This document shows positions 21,681 through 35,067 of a stretch of 64,000 nt of DNA, piece after piece. Origin of the DNA: Styela clava. Its lineage: Eukaryota; Chordata; Ascidiacea; Stolidobranchia; Styelidae. The position numbers were made by a program, and so were the translations under genes. Under the pieces are notes generated by a model that saw nothing but the letters and a program-made list of their open reading frames with translations, did not search any database and was not told the DNA's origin. Every line of letters starts with the position of its first letter. Position 1 is the stretch's first letter. The DNA lies in assembly GCF_964204865.1 (NCBI RefSeq), contig NC_135260.1, forward strand, positions 20,878,001 through 20,942,000. Direction: 5' to 3'.

Positions 21681-24201
21681 TATACCGACCGGATAAAAAG
21701 TAACAATATTGCCGATGTATTGATCTCGTCTTAACGCGCCCATTCAGTGTGATATATATCTATGTGGAATATGTTTTGGCACCGCGCAAAAATGAACAGA
21801 CAGAATTGTGACGACGAGGTAAAGTATGGTGGCAAAATCGAATTAAATTACGTCCGTGGATGCAAATGCTCATGGGTGTAAAAATATTTAGGTACAAATG
21901 TTCTGAATGCAGTTTGCGGATGGAAATGTAGGTATATGCGAAGATAACTGAATCGCTAATGCGATACTTCTTTACGAAGTCATTGACATTGTTTGAACTC
22001 GCCGATGTTGGTCTACTAAGGCTTTTTATTATTAAAATCCAGTTTGATGATTGTAGCTCCGTTAAGAAGGGTTTGGTAGAACGCGAACGCTGTAGTAAGT
22101 AGGTTGATGTTTGAGCTTCAACGTTGTGATTAAGAATATTACAGGACTCTTCCAAGATAAAGTTCCGATTTCACTACTGGGGATGTAAAAACGAAAACAC
22201 CAGTGATAATAATTAGGGATGGCAAAATCGACTTCGGAATCGATTCTTAGAGTTAAAACTTGGATTACAAACACGGTATATCGTTTTGTGACAAGTGCTT
22301 CACCTATATATATAAACTGCTATATCGAGTTGCTACGACTTGTCCCACTTTGCCCTGCCGTAGGAGAATTGACTAGTTTGGGCATTCGCCGACGGTGGTT
22401 TCATAAAATTCATGATCTTTCCGTTTCTGTCACGCGCAGGGTGCTGGGTTGACGCATTAGAGTCAATAGAAAGGGAGAGACTTCGCAGCTTCCGAAGATG
22501 TATGCGTAGAATTACACATTCAATTTCCCGTCGAAAGTAACTGATTTCGTCAGCTAACTTTGACATTGAGATTATCTCGACTTTGAATGAATATTTAGTG
22601 TCGTCAGTCGCACAACCAGCGTTCGATATATGATTATGATAAACAATATTAATACGATTGGCAGATTGTACGGATCTTCTGGTAAATATGCTATAACCTC
22701 TATTCGCCAATTCATCAAAGTTATTATTTAGATGAGCAGCTAGAGCAGAAACCATGTCTGATGAATTTCAAAAATACGATTACCGTTTGAGAAATCATTT
22801 GCGCAAATCGAACTTTATCAAAATTTCGGACGGTTGATTATAACATCCATCGTTAAGTATATACAGCGTCGTTCAGCCACCGAACCAAATGATAATGTTT
22901 ATGAACATCATTATCCATCTCTACCTACGGAAGCCTGCTTTGGTCGAAGAAAACCAAGCGTCGAGTAAATGCGATCGAACCTGATTATTATTATCGAGAG
23001 CGCCTGCAATTAATTGGTGTTTCATCTACTTGTGGCTCAAACGGATTCATTGTATGTGCCGAGTCTGGTGGTTGTTCATCCCTATTAGAGTTTTAATCAG
23101 TCCTAGTGCTCACAAATAAAAATGGTCTTCGACTTTTGCGTCTAATCACAAAAGTTAAAAAAAACAATTGGCTAAATTGCATGTAAAAATATGGTCGATA
23201 AGAGGGTCCTTCGAACATATTACAAAAGTCTGATACCGCTAAAATCAGTTAGTTCCAGGGGGAAAAAATGGGAAAAAGCGAAAACATTTAACTGTTCGCT
23301 TCAAAGTCTCTAGTTAATAACAAGTAGATAATGGACATCAGTGGACCAGTTTATTCCGACAGTTACACACAAGTTAATCTATACCATCACTCCAAATATT
23401 AGCTGAATAAAAAATAAAGCATGAAAAATAGGCATTTACAAAAAAAAAGATTCTAGAGCTTAATGCCAGAGCTTAAAAACTCAAAATGGAAAGAGCAACA
23501 TGCGGGAAAATTCACGGTTGCCAGATTCAGGTCGGCCTGTACAGGATTCATGTGTTACAAAGCATGGAAATAATACTAGCAGATAATAATTAGTATCGAA
23601 TTTGGATAAGAAATTAGCTCATTTAACTCAATGACTGTGCTTAAATAATTGTATAAAAATTGCAAGATTGATACGACTATGAGAAAGAGATATTGCAAAA
23701 AAAATTCCAGAACACAACCTAGTGTCCATAATTAAAGCAGGTGAACATAGCTTACATATTGTGCTCTTTTGCATTAATATATAATAAAAAACGATTTTAT
23801 TAGGTTAACACTATTACCGACTCAATACACATTATGATAAATCACAAAAGTTGAAGAATTTCTTACTATTGCAAACATATTGAACATTCAATACCAAAAC
23901 AGAGATACTTGATAATTACCGGTATTCCCAAAATATTCAAAAAAAATCAGAGCAATATTTTGCACGGACAAAACCAAGTAGCCTAAATGTCTATATGGGT
24001 CAGACGAATTCGAATATATTACATGTTCAATATATTCTGTATATATTTTGCCAAATTGGGCAATAATATGAACTGCATTTACGTAAAGAGTACATTTTCG
24101 ATAATACTTAATTAACACAATTTAGGTCAAATTAGGCACATGCAGCGGTGCGGAGTGTAGTGGAGTTTCAGAGATTGATATTTATAGCGAGTAAAACATT
24201 T
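21681..24201. other. Gene-poor stretch with two long minus-strand frames
   Basis: Minus-strand frames at 22333-22755 (140 codons) and 21760-22155 (131 codons) are long for such AT-rich DNA, but neither shows a family I can name; a decayed transposon protein is possible. Words such as GTGGATGCAAATG and GGTACAAATG near 21855-21930 recall the arms of the MITE at 4174. Nothing else is supported. Confidence 0.3.
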
Positions 24202-24420
24202 GGTACTTCCGTAGTATATGTACCAGGTTAGAGTTAGACGATAATTTCATTCCGATTTTCCGTATTTTAGTTCTATTACGAGTTCGGGGACTGTCTGTGT
24301 TAGCCAGGTGAATTACACCCCCTGTCCATAGTAATCAGTCCCTGTACACAACTTGATGTAATGTAGGCGAACAAAATTCGTTACCTCCATATTAGTTGGT
24401 ACACATACTTCTGGATCGCC
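24202..24420. mobile_element. Diverged M1-family MITE copy
   Basis: The left end GGTACTTCCGTAGTATATG and right end GTACACATACTTCTGG match the family arms. The interior (words GAGTTCGGGGACTGTC and GTACACAACTTGATGTAATG) matches the 39004-39160 copy in inverted order, defining a second subfamily with a longer interior. Confidence 0.65.
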
Positions 24421-24506
24421 AAACATTTTTCAAAATGACCACACAAAATGGGTTGAGGGAAACGATTGGCGAATGTGTTCCGACATGATATATATATATA
24501 TTAGAT

Positions 24507-25380
24507 CAGGGGTGGGCAATTACTTTTCTGAGTGGGCCGGATTCGGATAATAGATTTGGTTACTGGGCCGGAGGAACAAAACTCAATATGATCAAAAACG
24601 GTTTGTAATTTGTAAATACGTAGACATAACGATTAATGAGACGGGATTATCGCCCACTTTGAGAGTCGCAGTACTAGACAAACGGATTTAACATGTGTTG
24701 GGACATTCACGAACGCAAAAAAAATTTGCAGGCCCAAATACTGATATATCAGGTGCTAGAGTTCTTGAATGGTATAAATAATTCGGATGAATGGTTTTGC
24801 ACATAATATTCAGGTGCTTTTAATGAATGGACCTTTTCCAGACCCTTGACCGCAGACAAATTCTCCCTATACTTTACTATTGTAAAAAGTTCAGATGCTT
24901 ATTTTGCAAGTGTTTTGGAGAGTTGGCACTCACAAACTGATTTTCATGCACGAAAATCTCAATTATTATTTTTTTCTGATTATTGCAACTAAACTGACGC
25001 TTAGCAAAAGACTTAGTAACAATTAAACCAGTTCATTTACAACTAATTTATTGAATCATAACTAAAAACCGACAAACACCATGCACAACCCCAAAAACTA
25101 GGCAAAAATATTAATTGTTAGCCGACGTCCTCTAAAACTTTTTGCTGATTGGCCATTGTTACGGAAATAACCAGGTGGAAACATCCATACGTATGGAATA
25201 ACGGTATTTACGATCCGTTATCGATATTTTCAATGAAATGTCATTTTAACTCATCGATATATTCAACAGAAATTTAAATTCATAAAAACCCTAGTCATAA
25301 TTTCATCAGCCACAAGTGGGCCGGATGAAACACTCAAGTGGGCCGGATCCGGCCCGCGGGCCGTAATTTGCCCACCCCTG
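24507..25380. mobile_element. 874-bp hAT-type non-autonomous element
   Basis: Terminal inverted repeats CAGGGGTGGGCAA and TTGCCCACCCCTG are perfect over 13 bases, and 8-bp target duplications TATTAGAT flank them (24499-24506, 25381-25388). GTGGGCCGGA words are clustered near both ends. No transposase is encoded. A diverged copy lacking recognisable ends lies at about 41868-42370. Confidence 0.95.
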
Positions 25381-25388
25381 TATTAGAT

Positions 25389-27720
25389 GTACTCCATTTT
25401 AAACTTTTTGAATAAGCATGTTTCGGAAATATCAGGAATTTCATTTCCGCAACAAATTTAAGATTGGCTCGAGAGAAAGTAATTCTCCTCTAGATGACGA
25501 GCGTGTGTTATGTAAATGAACATCAACTCAATTTGTGAAGTAAGCATTAAATAGCTCCGGCATCAAATTTTGCCTGAATTAAAACGTCGATTCCGCAACT
25601 TCATAATTATATTCATCGGTCTATTTTAGAAGATTCATACATATGCTTTTACATCAGACTTATGCTGTGGAAGAGGATGTTACCGTTACGCTCATATCAC
25701 ATAAACAAGTGCGCGCGATGTGAATATTCAGCATAAACTTGAACGAATTGATTCCGACCTGTATCGGGAACACTGTAATTGTTTGTTAATTAATTAATAA
25801 TGAAATTTTAATTGCAAAACCAAAGTAATCGCAATTTGGTATGGAAATTGGAGGCGTGCGGGAATCAACTTCTCAAGAATAATCAAAAGGTATGAGAGAT
25901 TCACAATGAAAGATCAAGAAACAGATAATAATTAAATAGTTCACAAGGCGTGATACTAATAGTATAAAACTACAAAGAAGCTGAAGATAAGCTGATATGA
26001 CCATAGTCTTCGTTTCATTTTAAAGTATTTGATTGATATTTTTCATAAACATGGGGGATATGGAGAAATTGTAACTTTGGATGTCCACCGCGGGGTCTAC
26101 TTCAAATTCGGAGAGTGTTATTATAGACAGAGATGATTTCAAACCATATATACCGGTATATATATATTACAAGACAATTGAGTATACAATCATTGGTATG
26201 ATTTTGTATTGACCGAATATCGAAATGAGCTAAAGTGAATTCATTTTGATGTACCATAATGGGTCAGAGCATTTCAAACTTGGCCGAATAGTTTCTATTG
26301 TTTAAGTAAAGTTTGAGTTTGACATTAGTAAAAATTAAACCTGACGTGTCGAGCGTACCATCTGATTCTGTGTGATTGACTTCTAGCGAGCTCTCATGGA
26401 CACGAATCGTTTCGTTATTACATATATATGTTGTTCCTGTTGGTATTTTTTTTTCTTATTGCTATGAAAAAATCACTTTTTACTTGTCTCGAAAATTTCT
26501 GTGACAGATTTCATACCCGTAGGCCTACTACTTCGTTTTAACTTTTGTGTGATCCTATTTGAGCATCGCTCTCTTGTATTAACGATGAGCTTTTAGCATC
26601 GTGGGAAAATAAACTATTGATTACTGAGCGAGGTCGCCAAACGCATAGTCACCGATGCTGCAGGGGGTAACACATTCTCAATTGGCGGGCAAGGCTTTTA
26701 CCATTCAGTCAAGTTTTAACTTTTTATTACATCATATTATTAAAAGTAAGGTAAATATCCTATAAAACTGGACTTTTCCATGGTGCCCGACAAACGAGAC
26801 GCAATCGGACTAAAGCCAATAAAAATGCCAACTCCCGCTCAGGTGACTGCCCTTTGCATACCTAATGTTGATAATTGTTTGTTCTTGTCACTTTTCAAAC
26901 TCTCGCACGGGATGGCTAATACTTGTGTGACGAGCGCACTAGCTTGCTTTCTACGACAATATGGCGTCATAGTGGATTTCATTAAATAACCAATATGACA
27001 TTCCCTGAAAATGACATCTTGATACACTACTGATAATATGGGCAAGTGTATTTCAAAATCTAGTATAACACTTTTGGAAACTCCATTGGCCTGTAATATC
27101 TTGCACCATAGACAAGAGTTGGTCTTTGTTGATTCAAAGAACGTCTCGCGCCGCCCTGTCGACTTCACAGAATAAATCTAGGGTACTTACTCTTCATAAA
27201 TTTAACAGCAGTTCAAAAATACTGCGTTACAATAGACGTGAAATATATAAAATATGCAAGTAAACCTGTAGTGACAGGGGTGCGGCAAAACGACGATATG
27301 TACAATAGTCAGTCAATGTCAAGTCCACGTGAAGAATGGGAGTAGGCCGTGGCGTTGGCCGTAGGGTACCGTATGAATAGCCATAAATTGACAAGTTTTT
27401 ACAATGAATTGGCTACGGCTGCTTATTTTCACATATGTTATGTAATATTTCTCATGTACAGTTAACCCCAACCGCGCGATCCTCAGCCTCAGAAATGTTG
27501 CACTTTTGTTAACGTATCCAATACTGTAAGGTAAAACTTAAATACGAGAATTTGTACGGTACGCGCCAGACCGACATAAATTCTCCTTTACAATAGCTTC
27601 CAATCAAAGTGTCACGCTTTTGCGTGAATGCGCACGCAACTCGTATTTTAAACAGCATCCAATGAAAACGACGATTAATCACGTGGTATTGCGACGCGAT
27701 GTCTGGCGTGGATCAAGACT
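25389..27720. other. Intergenic, nothing recognised
   Basis: Open frames at 26780-26989 (plus) and 26839-27168 (minus) overlap each other and resemble nothing known to me. The last part is presumably promoter of the hnRNP gene; no core element could be assigned. Confidence 0.4.
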
Positions 27721-27800
27721 CGTCGTTCTTTCATTCGTACGTCTGCTAGTATACGGTCTTCTTGCTGTTCGTTCTGCGTGTTTGCGAATTAATCTATAAA

Positions 27801-30800
27801 ATGGCCGATATCGAGTTACAAGAAACACCCGTATTGGAACAAACTACAGATACTACTGTTGCTGCATCGGAAGAAAACCAGCAACTGACCGCGGATCAAC
27901 CTCCAGCAGAAAGCGAAGTGCCTGCTGATGGAACGGAAAGTGGGAATGACGACGCCGTCAATGGCAACAATGAGGACCAAGACCAGCAGCAGCCGACCGA
28001 TGGTGGTGATGAAGAAGAGAATAACGAGGATAAAAGGTGAATTATATATTTTAACATAAGTTATCTAAATACAGAAAGTCTATGCAATGATGTAAGTAAT
28101 TTGCGTCTGAAATAAAGTGGTGACAATTGCCGTTGTCGTTTGAGCCATTTTATCAACTGTTGTATAATGTAACTGAGCATGGATTCTATTGTATTTTCTT
28201 TAAATCTGCCCATATAACTGTATAACCGTATTCAGCATTTGGATTCTTTAGCTTTCACACTATGAAATCAGTCATTTTTTGACTATTCCATTTCTTCGAT
28301 GAAATTAGGTTGGCTTAGCCACTTTGCGGCCATCAACTTAATCGATGTAACTAATGCTGCAAAAATTAATGAACTGCGATGATATTTAGCAGGCCTTATC
28401 GACCACTTATGCCTCGTAGCTCTACGATTTTGTGAGCATTTTCAATAGGTCTGTAGGTCGATTTTCTTAGAAGTTGGGAACTGTACGATGAAAGTGCAAC
28501 TGTGTATTCAAAATTCTTTCAATTCAATATCATTAATGCCGACGGGTCCGATCAAAATATTGATACGTAAAGATAAAAATCTGTAAATACAGGAATACTA
28601 TTACGAGATTATGTGTGTTGGGACAATGCAACCGGTGTGTGAAATCTGGAAGTTTTTGCTGGTTATATTCCAAAAAAATGCACATCGATTCATAGGAGTC
28701 AAAATGTTTTTTATTTTTATTTTGATAATTCATGAAATCAGCAGAACACAAATTATGGAAATTTTGGAAGGTAAAATTGTATTGATACTGGAACAAACTA
28801 TGTCAGTCTGTCAATACGTCTAATCGTAACAACAGATTAATGCATTTTTACTTTTTTCATGATTGAAACTTCTAAAACGCACATTGGATTTTCATTTCAT
28901 GAAAAAAAAATTCTTCTAAATTTGTACGCCAACAATCCATAGTAAAATGAATGCTCAATGCGGCATTAAATTTAATTTCTCTTGTGTGAATTATGCTAAT
29001 CATGTGGGCCAGGGCTACTCAGCTGGCGGACCGCTTTTCAAATCCCGACCTTTTTTAGAGTATTTGATTCGAACCGAACTTATTCTTTATTTTAGATCAT
29101 TACAGTACGGCACACTTTACAGATCGAGAGACAATCTCTCGTTTTAGAGAAACCTATTTTAATGGTGATCGAATATCCCTCCTTCGATGTACGTCTGGCG
29201 GATTTTGTCTCCCGATATCGATAAATTGAAGCAGCGCAGTAAACTAACAAAAAGCGCAATCTAAAACCATCATCATTGAATTCCTCGTGAAAAAATAATC
29301 AGATCTACCGATGTAAAAAAATTTTTACCGGTGCGTTCGAGAGAAATGAGCAAAAAACGATTGACGGCGTGTGACGTCACTGAATTTCAATCGACGCACG
29401 CAGGCACGCATCGGCCGTTCCTCGACGTAAACCTTGGCGTGCCGTGTTTCTCTCATTTTCAATGTAGATAGGATGGCGTGTTAACGATAATAAATGGATC
29501 AGAGATAATAAAAATTACATTTTGATAACACACAATCGATAAACAGTAAAATTAATGCCTCGATATAGCATTAGATGAATAAGTTCATAAAGCAATAATT
29601 TAATCTAATGCCGCAACGAGACATTCATATGCCGCAAAATGTGCAACTTGCGTAATTTATACAAGAATAGATCGGCGAAAAACGAGAATCAAATTAGCAA
29701 AATAACTTAATATAATGCCACATCGATGTATTCATATGCCGCAAATGTTCAGTTTGCATAATTTATACTAGTATAGATCGGTAAAAAACAAGATTCAAAA
29801 TAATATAATGTCCCATCGATACGATACATTCATATGCCGCAAATGTTTAACTTCCGAAAGTTACGGTATACGAGAATAATTTAATTCAATGCCACATCGA
29901 GGCATTCATATGCCACAAATGTTAATCTATACGAAAATAATTTAATTCATATGCCGCAAATGATCAACTTGCGTAATTTACACAATAATAGATCGGCAAG
30001 AAACAAGAATCAAATTAGCAAAATAATGTAACACATGCCGCATCGATGTATTCATATGCCGCAAATGTTCAATTTGCGTAATTTATACTAGTATAGATCG
30101 ATGAAAAACAAGATTCAAACTAATATAATGCGGCATCGATACATTCATATGTCGCGAATGTTTAACTTCGAAGTATACGGAATACGAGAATATTTTAATT
30201 CAATGCCACGTCGAGGCAATCATATACCGCAAATGTTAATTTGCGTGATTTATGCAAGAATAGATAGGTGAAAAACAAGAATCAAATTAATATAATGCCG
30301 CATTGATGCATTCGTATGCCGCAAATGATCAACTTGCGTGGTCTGTGAAAAACAAGAATCAAATTGGCAAAATAGTTTAATCCAATTAATCATCGAGGCT
30401 TTTATTTTACATTTCTGGAAGTTTCAGTTCTAAATAACCGAAGATGCTATGTTAAATTGTTGTAATTACAGGTATTAACGGGCATACAAAGTTTCAATAT
30501 CGATATTAATTTAACTATTGAAAAAAAAAACTTCGATATCGTGCATCGTTTTGACTTCGTTATACGACAATTCAAACGATGTCATGTAGTCACAAACACT
30601 TATAATAAAATTAGTTGGACTCGTAGACGTATTAATCGAAACGCATAATTTTGTAATCTCTTGATATTATTTAAAAGTAATTATTTTATTCACAGACAAT
30701 TGCATTTACGCGAAATTATTTTAATTAGGCACTACCAACAGTAGACTGAATATAATGATTCAGAAATACATCGTATATCTAACCATATAGGTCAGTATAC

Positions 30801-33800
30801 ATCGGTAAAAAACGAAAATCAAATTAGCAAAATTCGAGAGCCGTGCCGAACTGCCGATCTGTGCGTGACTTTCTTTGACGTCATATCCAGACATCTGACG
30901 TTCTCACGCATCGAGCTCGCAGACGACTCGACGCCCCCCGTTTCACAGACGCCTATTCATATTTTGGCTCTTCCGGAATGTAGACGCAAATCCGGATTCG
31001 GGATAGTGTGCCGTACTGCATTAGCCCCACTTTTGCAGTTTCCTTTTATTAAAATCACTATAGTTTTGAATATATATAAAAAGAACTATAACCCCATAAT
31101 AAACAATCTTGATGAGCTAATAGTCATTAGCTAGCGGAGAAGGTGCATGCTTAAGGAAGCGAAAATATTTCTGAAAAGAATGACCCAAATAATTTTTAAG
31201 TTTTATATGCGGATCTTTGGTAAAAATAGTTGAGTAGCCCTGATGCGGGGCATCGCATGACGCACATGAATAATTTATACAAGAATAATTTAATGCAATG
31301 CTGCATCGTTGCTTTCATTTCAATGCCTTGGTATGGATTATTAATGTCCAAATTTAAAATAAATATCGCCATTGTTAGAACATATCATAATCCATGGTAC
31401 ATTCTGGTAGTTTCAATCCAGAAAAGAAATAACGGAGATGCACTCTTCAATAGTTATTATTACATGTCTGGCCAGATATGAAAAGTTTAAGTTCACTATC
31501 AAGGTGAATTTAACCCTTTCCATGCGATTTTTATTTTTCATTAAATAATCGTATTTGCTACGCCGATTTTATGCATTTGTACCCCTACAACTAATCGATC
31601 GACTAACAAAAAACTAATGATCCTCTGCTGCCCACTGACGGCTCGTTGGAAAGCCTATTTAAAGAGCTTGCAATTGGTGAAAAAAATTTTTTTTTTAAAA
31701 GTGGTGGTCTGAGTCACAAACCGGATAGAAAAAAGGCATTTTTTTTTCTTGGGAGTTGAAACTTCAAACCGCGATAAAAAATAGAAATATTCGCTAAATC
31801 CTTTTACTGCTTCGTGGTTGGCAAACAATAGCATAATGTTGCTGTAGCAATTTCGTGATCTAACTCAAAATACTTTGGTAGATGGAAGGAATAATATGTC
31901 TTCTATTACCACCCAAAAAAAAAAAACGAAATTGCATAATTTTCAAGAACACTCCCTCGTTAATAAAATTCCCGTCGTAATTAAAAGCGAGATTTACCAT
32001 TGCTTATGTTAATCTCGAAGAAGACTTCTTATCAACAAACTTAAACCCGGAAAAACTAGACCAACAGTTTGCGACCGATTGCTAAATAAAACGATGGGTG
32101 CTAAATAAAACAATGGGTAACAACGTGCCCACCGCATGGTAAGGGTAACTCTTGAAAAAAGTTGTTACTTGTTTTCCTGGCTTTTATGCTTTTTCGAGAT
32201 TTCATGATGAGGTAGGTGGAAAGTGTGTGATTGAGTGATCAAACTCTTGCACCCTTCCGTTTTTCCCATTATTAATTACTGGTAGTTCATTGACATGATG
32301 AACACAAGTTTATCATGTTTGTGAAGTGGGTAAACCACCTGTGTTAGCAATGGCACCTGTGTTAGCAATGGGAGTCCATATTAATTCTATGATTTGAAAT
32401 CGATAAAGACAGTGTTCCAGATTGCTTCATAGTAATATAGTCAATGTCTATAGCACTATTATTTTTCTTTTCCAGGAAACTGTTTGTCGGAGGACTGTCT
32501 TGGGAAACAAATCAAAGTTAGTATATTTTGATTGATGTTGGTTCAAACTTGAATTTTCATTAGTTATTTAAATTGTAAAACCTATTTTAGCTACCCTGAA
32601 AGATTTCATGCAACAGTTTGGTGATGTAGAAAAGACCACAGTGAAAATGGACAGCACGACTGGAAGATCTCGCTGCTTTGGTTTTGTCATTTTTAAAGAA
32701 GTCGCTGGTTTAGAAAAAGTAAGATGACTTTTTAAATTAATTTTATATTGAAAACAGTGTATGTGAATGCTTCAATTCATGGCAAACACATTACCATACC
32801 TTGTTGAAAATTAGGATGTTGTATATGCATAAATGCATTACAATTAGAATAGTATAGTAATGACAGTAATACTGTGTGCATCGGCTGTTTCAATTCTGAA
32901 GTGCATTTGCATTGTCAATGTTTGGGACCGAAAAATTAAAAAGTTAATATATTTATAGGCTTTGGCAAATGTACCTCATAAGGTTGATGATCGGACTATA
33001 GACTCTAAAATAGCACAACCACAAAGAAAAGAAGGCAAATTATTTGTCGGTGGTGTAAAACCCGAGACAACACAAGAAACTATCGAGGAATATTTCTCAA
33101 AATTTGGAAAAGTAAGTTTTCAAAATTTGCTAGCTTACATTTGGAATTCACCTTTTTCAAAAACTCACTGGAAAGCATTTTTACTCTATTTTTAGATTGA
33201 GAAGTATGAAAGACCCCGTGATCAGAAAACTGACAAACCGAAACCATTCTGTTTCATCACCTTTGTTAAAGATGGGCCGATTGCTAAAATCACTGTTGAT
33301 AAGTATCACGATTTGGATGGAAAGCAGGTATTTTGAGGAGTTATTCTGGATCCACTGGTTTAGATTTTTCAAGCCTAGGTTAATGCCAACCGCTGTGTCG
33401 ATGATTTAAATAGTTATCCCTGTCTGAATTAACTGTGGATAAACCCGCATCGCAATGAGACACTACTGGAGATTGAGGGCACAATGTTCACACCAGATTT
33501 TAGGATTAAAGTTACTATTAGATTATCTAATAATTTGATGGCTTGAATTGTTCCATGTTTTGTAAAATGTTTCTTTATGCAGGGATAGAAAAATAATCTG
33601 CTAAATCTAAATTTTCTAAGGTTGAATGCAAGCAGGCAGAGCCTCCTTCCCATGGCCGCGATGGTTCAAGAGGTCGGGGTAGAAATATGGGTGGAAGACA
33701 CATGGGCGGTGGCTCGGACTGGAGTGGAGGATTTGGCAGTAAGATCTTGTTTAATAGTGAAATATGTTATTTGTTTTTTTAATCATGTATTCAGCTGCAG

Positions 33801-34659
33801 TCACCTTTGTACCCCTAGCACTATTCTGAATAGTAGATTTATTAATCTTTTTCGGTTTTCCCCACCTTGTCAAAACCACTGCTGGGTGTTATTACTATGG
33901 AAACCTAGTGTTAGTAATAATGGTTGATCAAATAGGACAAAGCCATGGCAATTGCTCACAAGCTTTTAATTGTTGCAGCGCAAACTATTTGTTCAATTTC
34001 AACCAACGACCAACCCCTCAACTGACCAACCCCTTATAAATGAATATTTAATACAATTTTCAGACTATGGAGGTCCTGGTGGTGGATACAATCAGGCATA
34101 CGGACCTGGTGGATATGGACCGGGTAATTTTGGATATGGTGGTGGCTTTGATCCCTACGGCGGGTATGGAAATTTTAACCAGGGTGGTTATGGTTATGGA
34201 GGCACCGGTGGTTACAGTTTTGGGGGAGGGGGCGCTGCTGGTGGAGGATATGGCTTTGGGGGAGGTAAGACTGCTACTCATAGGTGGTTTTATTATGATA
34301 AATTGTTTATCCAAAAATGAATTATGTTAGTTCATGCGAGGTGTATAGGTTAATATTTCAAAAATAGTTTCAATCATTGTGTCGATGATTTAAATAGTTA
34401 TCCCTGTCTGAATTTACTGTGGATAAACCCGCATCGCAATGAGACACAAATTGGAAAATCTTCTTTGCTGTAAACAGATATGCTGCAAATTATGCACACA
34501 TTTTAGTGAGAATGAACAAACTAATAATATCATTCTGTTGTACAAAAGAAGACTGTGTAAAACTGTTATTTTTATGCCTATTCAGGTCAACAACAACAAC
34601 AATCAGGGTTTGGTAAGACAGGTCGCAATCGTCAAGGGAGTAACTACAAACCTTACTGA
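27801..34659 (+). CDS. hnRNP A/B- or Squid-type RNA-binding protein
   Basis: Eight coding exons give 360 residues: 27801-28036, 32476-32516, 32591-32718, 32959-33111, 33196-33327, 33621-33738, 34064-34264, 34586-34659. All borders are GT-AG and in phase. Layout: acidic Gln/Glu/Asp-rich start (1-78); RRM1 with RNP2 KLFVGGLS (80-87) and RNP1 RSRCFGFV (118-125, Cys where Gly is usual); RRM2 with RNP2 LFVGGV (163-168) and RNP1 KPFCFITF (202-209); an RG-containing linker; a Gly/Tyr-rich low-complexity tail (about 270-336); and the closing word NYKPY. Two RRMs followed by a GY-rich tail and a YKPY end match hnRNP A/B, hnRNP D and fly Squid, nuclear proteins that package, splice and localise mRNA. 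Which vertebrate paralogue it matches best cannot be told. A GTAAGA inside the last coding exon could act as an alternative donor. Confidence 0.93.
29010..31242. mobile_element. 2.2-kb hAT-like element carrying a satellite, in hnRNP intron 1
   Basis: Begins CAGGGCTACTCAGCTGG and ends AGTTGAGTAGCCCTG, inverted ends matching over about 14 of 15 bases. Flanking 8-mers ATGTGGGC (29002-29009) and ATGCGGGG (31243-31250) agree at 6 of 8 positions, consistent with an old target duplication. GC-richer blocks near both ends (about 29330-29460 and 30840-31020, words GTGCCG and TGACGTCA-like) enclose AT-rich tandem repeats. No transposase frame is seen. Confidence 0.75.
29600..30345. repeat. Higher-order tandem satellite inside the hAT-like element
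   Basis: About eight or nine variant monomers of roughly 75-107 bp share the core CATTCATATGCCGCAAATG, usually preceded by a GCCGCATCGA-like word and followed by TTGCGTAATTTATA and ATAGATCGG. Adjacent monomers differ in type. The set starting near 29716 recurs in the same order near 30036, giving a larger repeat period of about 320 bp. Confidence 0.85.
33394..33463. repeat. 70-bp intronic direct repeat, copy 1
   Basis: Lies in the hnRNP intron between exons 5 and 6. It is identical to 34378-34447 except for one A/T difference. It starts TGTGTCGATGATTTAAATAG and ends CGCAATGAGACAC. Confidence 0.9.
34378..34447. repeat. 70-bp intronic direct repeat, copy 2
   Basis: Lies in the hnRNP intron between exons 7 and 8, same orientation as copy 1 and 984 bases from it. 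One mismatch in 70. Confidence 0.9.
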
Positions 34660-35067
34660 GCAGATTTTGATCTTGATAAAGGTAAGGTTTATATTGTTGA
34701 CTAAACATGCATTCTCATTTTGCTTTGAATGATGAAGCAATCCATGTATGTGGATTCTCCCGAGCTGATGAGTTTGTTTATTCCTTAATAATGGTCTGGC
34801 TCAATATTAGATTACTGCTATTGTCTAGATCAGTTGTTGTGAGACGACTGTTCTTTCAATTTTCAATTCTTTCACTGACCCGGACAACAAGCGAAAAACT
34901 AATAAAAGTAGCAGCAGTAACATGCTTGTGTGGTCAATTATTATTGCTATGTGGCATAATGTAATTTTGGAAAATAGCATTTTATAATGTTGTGTTGCGC
35001 TTCCAATTGTCATCATTTTTCATTCAAATCTGAACTATAGTTGAGAAATGAAGGATTTTCTTGAGTC

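Noticed and set aside
26780..27168. Overlapping plus and minus ORFs upstream of the hnRNP gene
   Set aside because: They occupy the same bases on opposite strands, with no splice structure or family resemblance.
29600..30345. CRISPR array
   Set aside because: The repeats are long, variable monomers without unique equal-length spacers, in a eukaryotic intron.
34060..34314. Minus-strand ORF over the Gly/Tyr-rich exon
   Set aside because: It is an artefact of the GGT/GGA-rich coding sequence of hnRNP exon 7.
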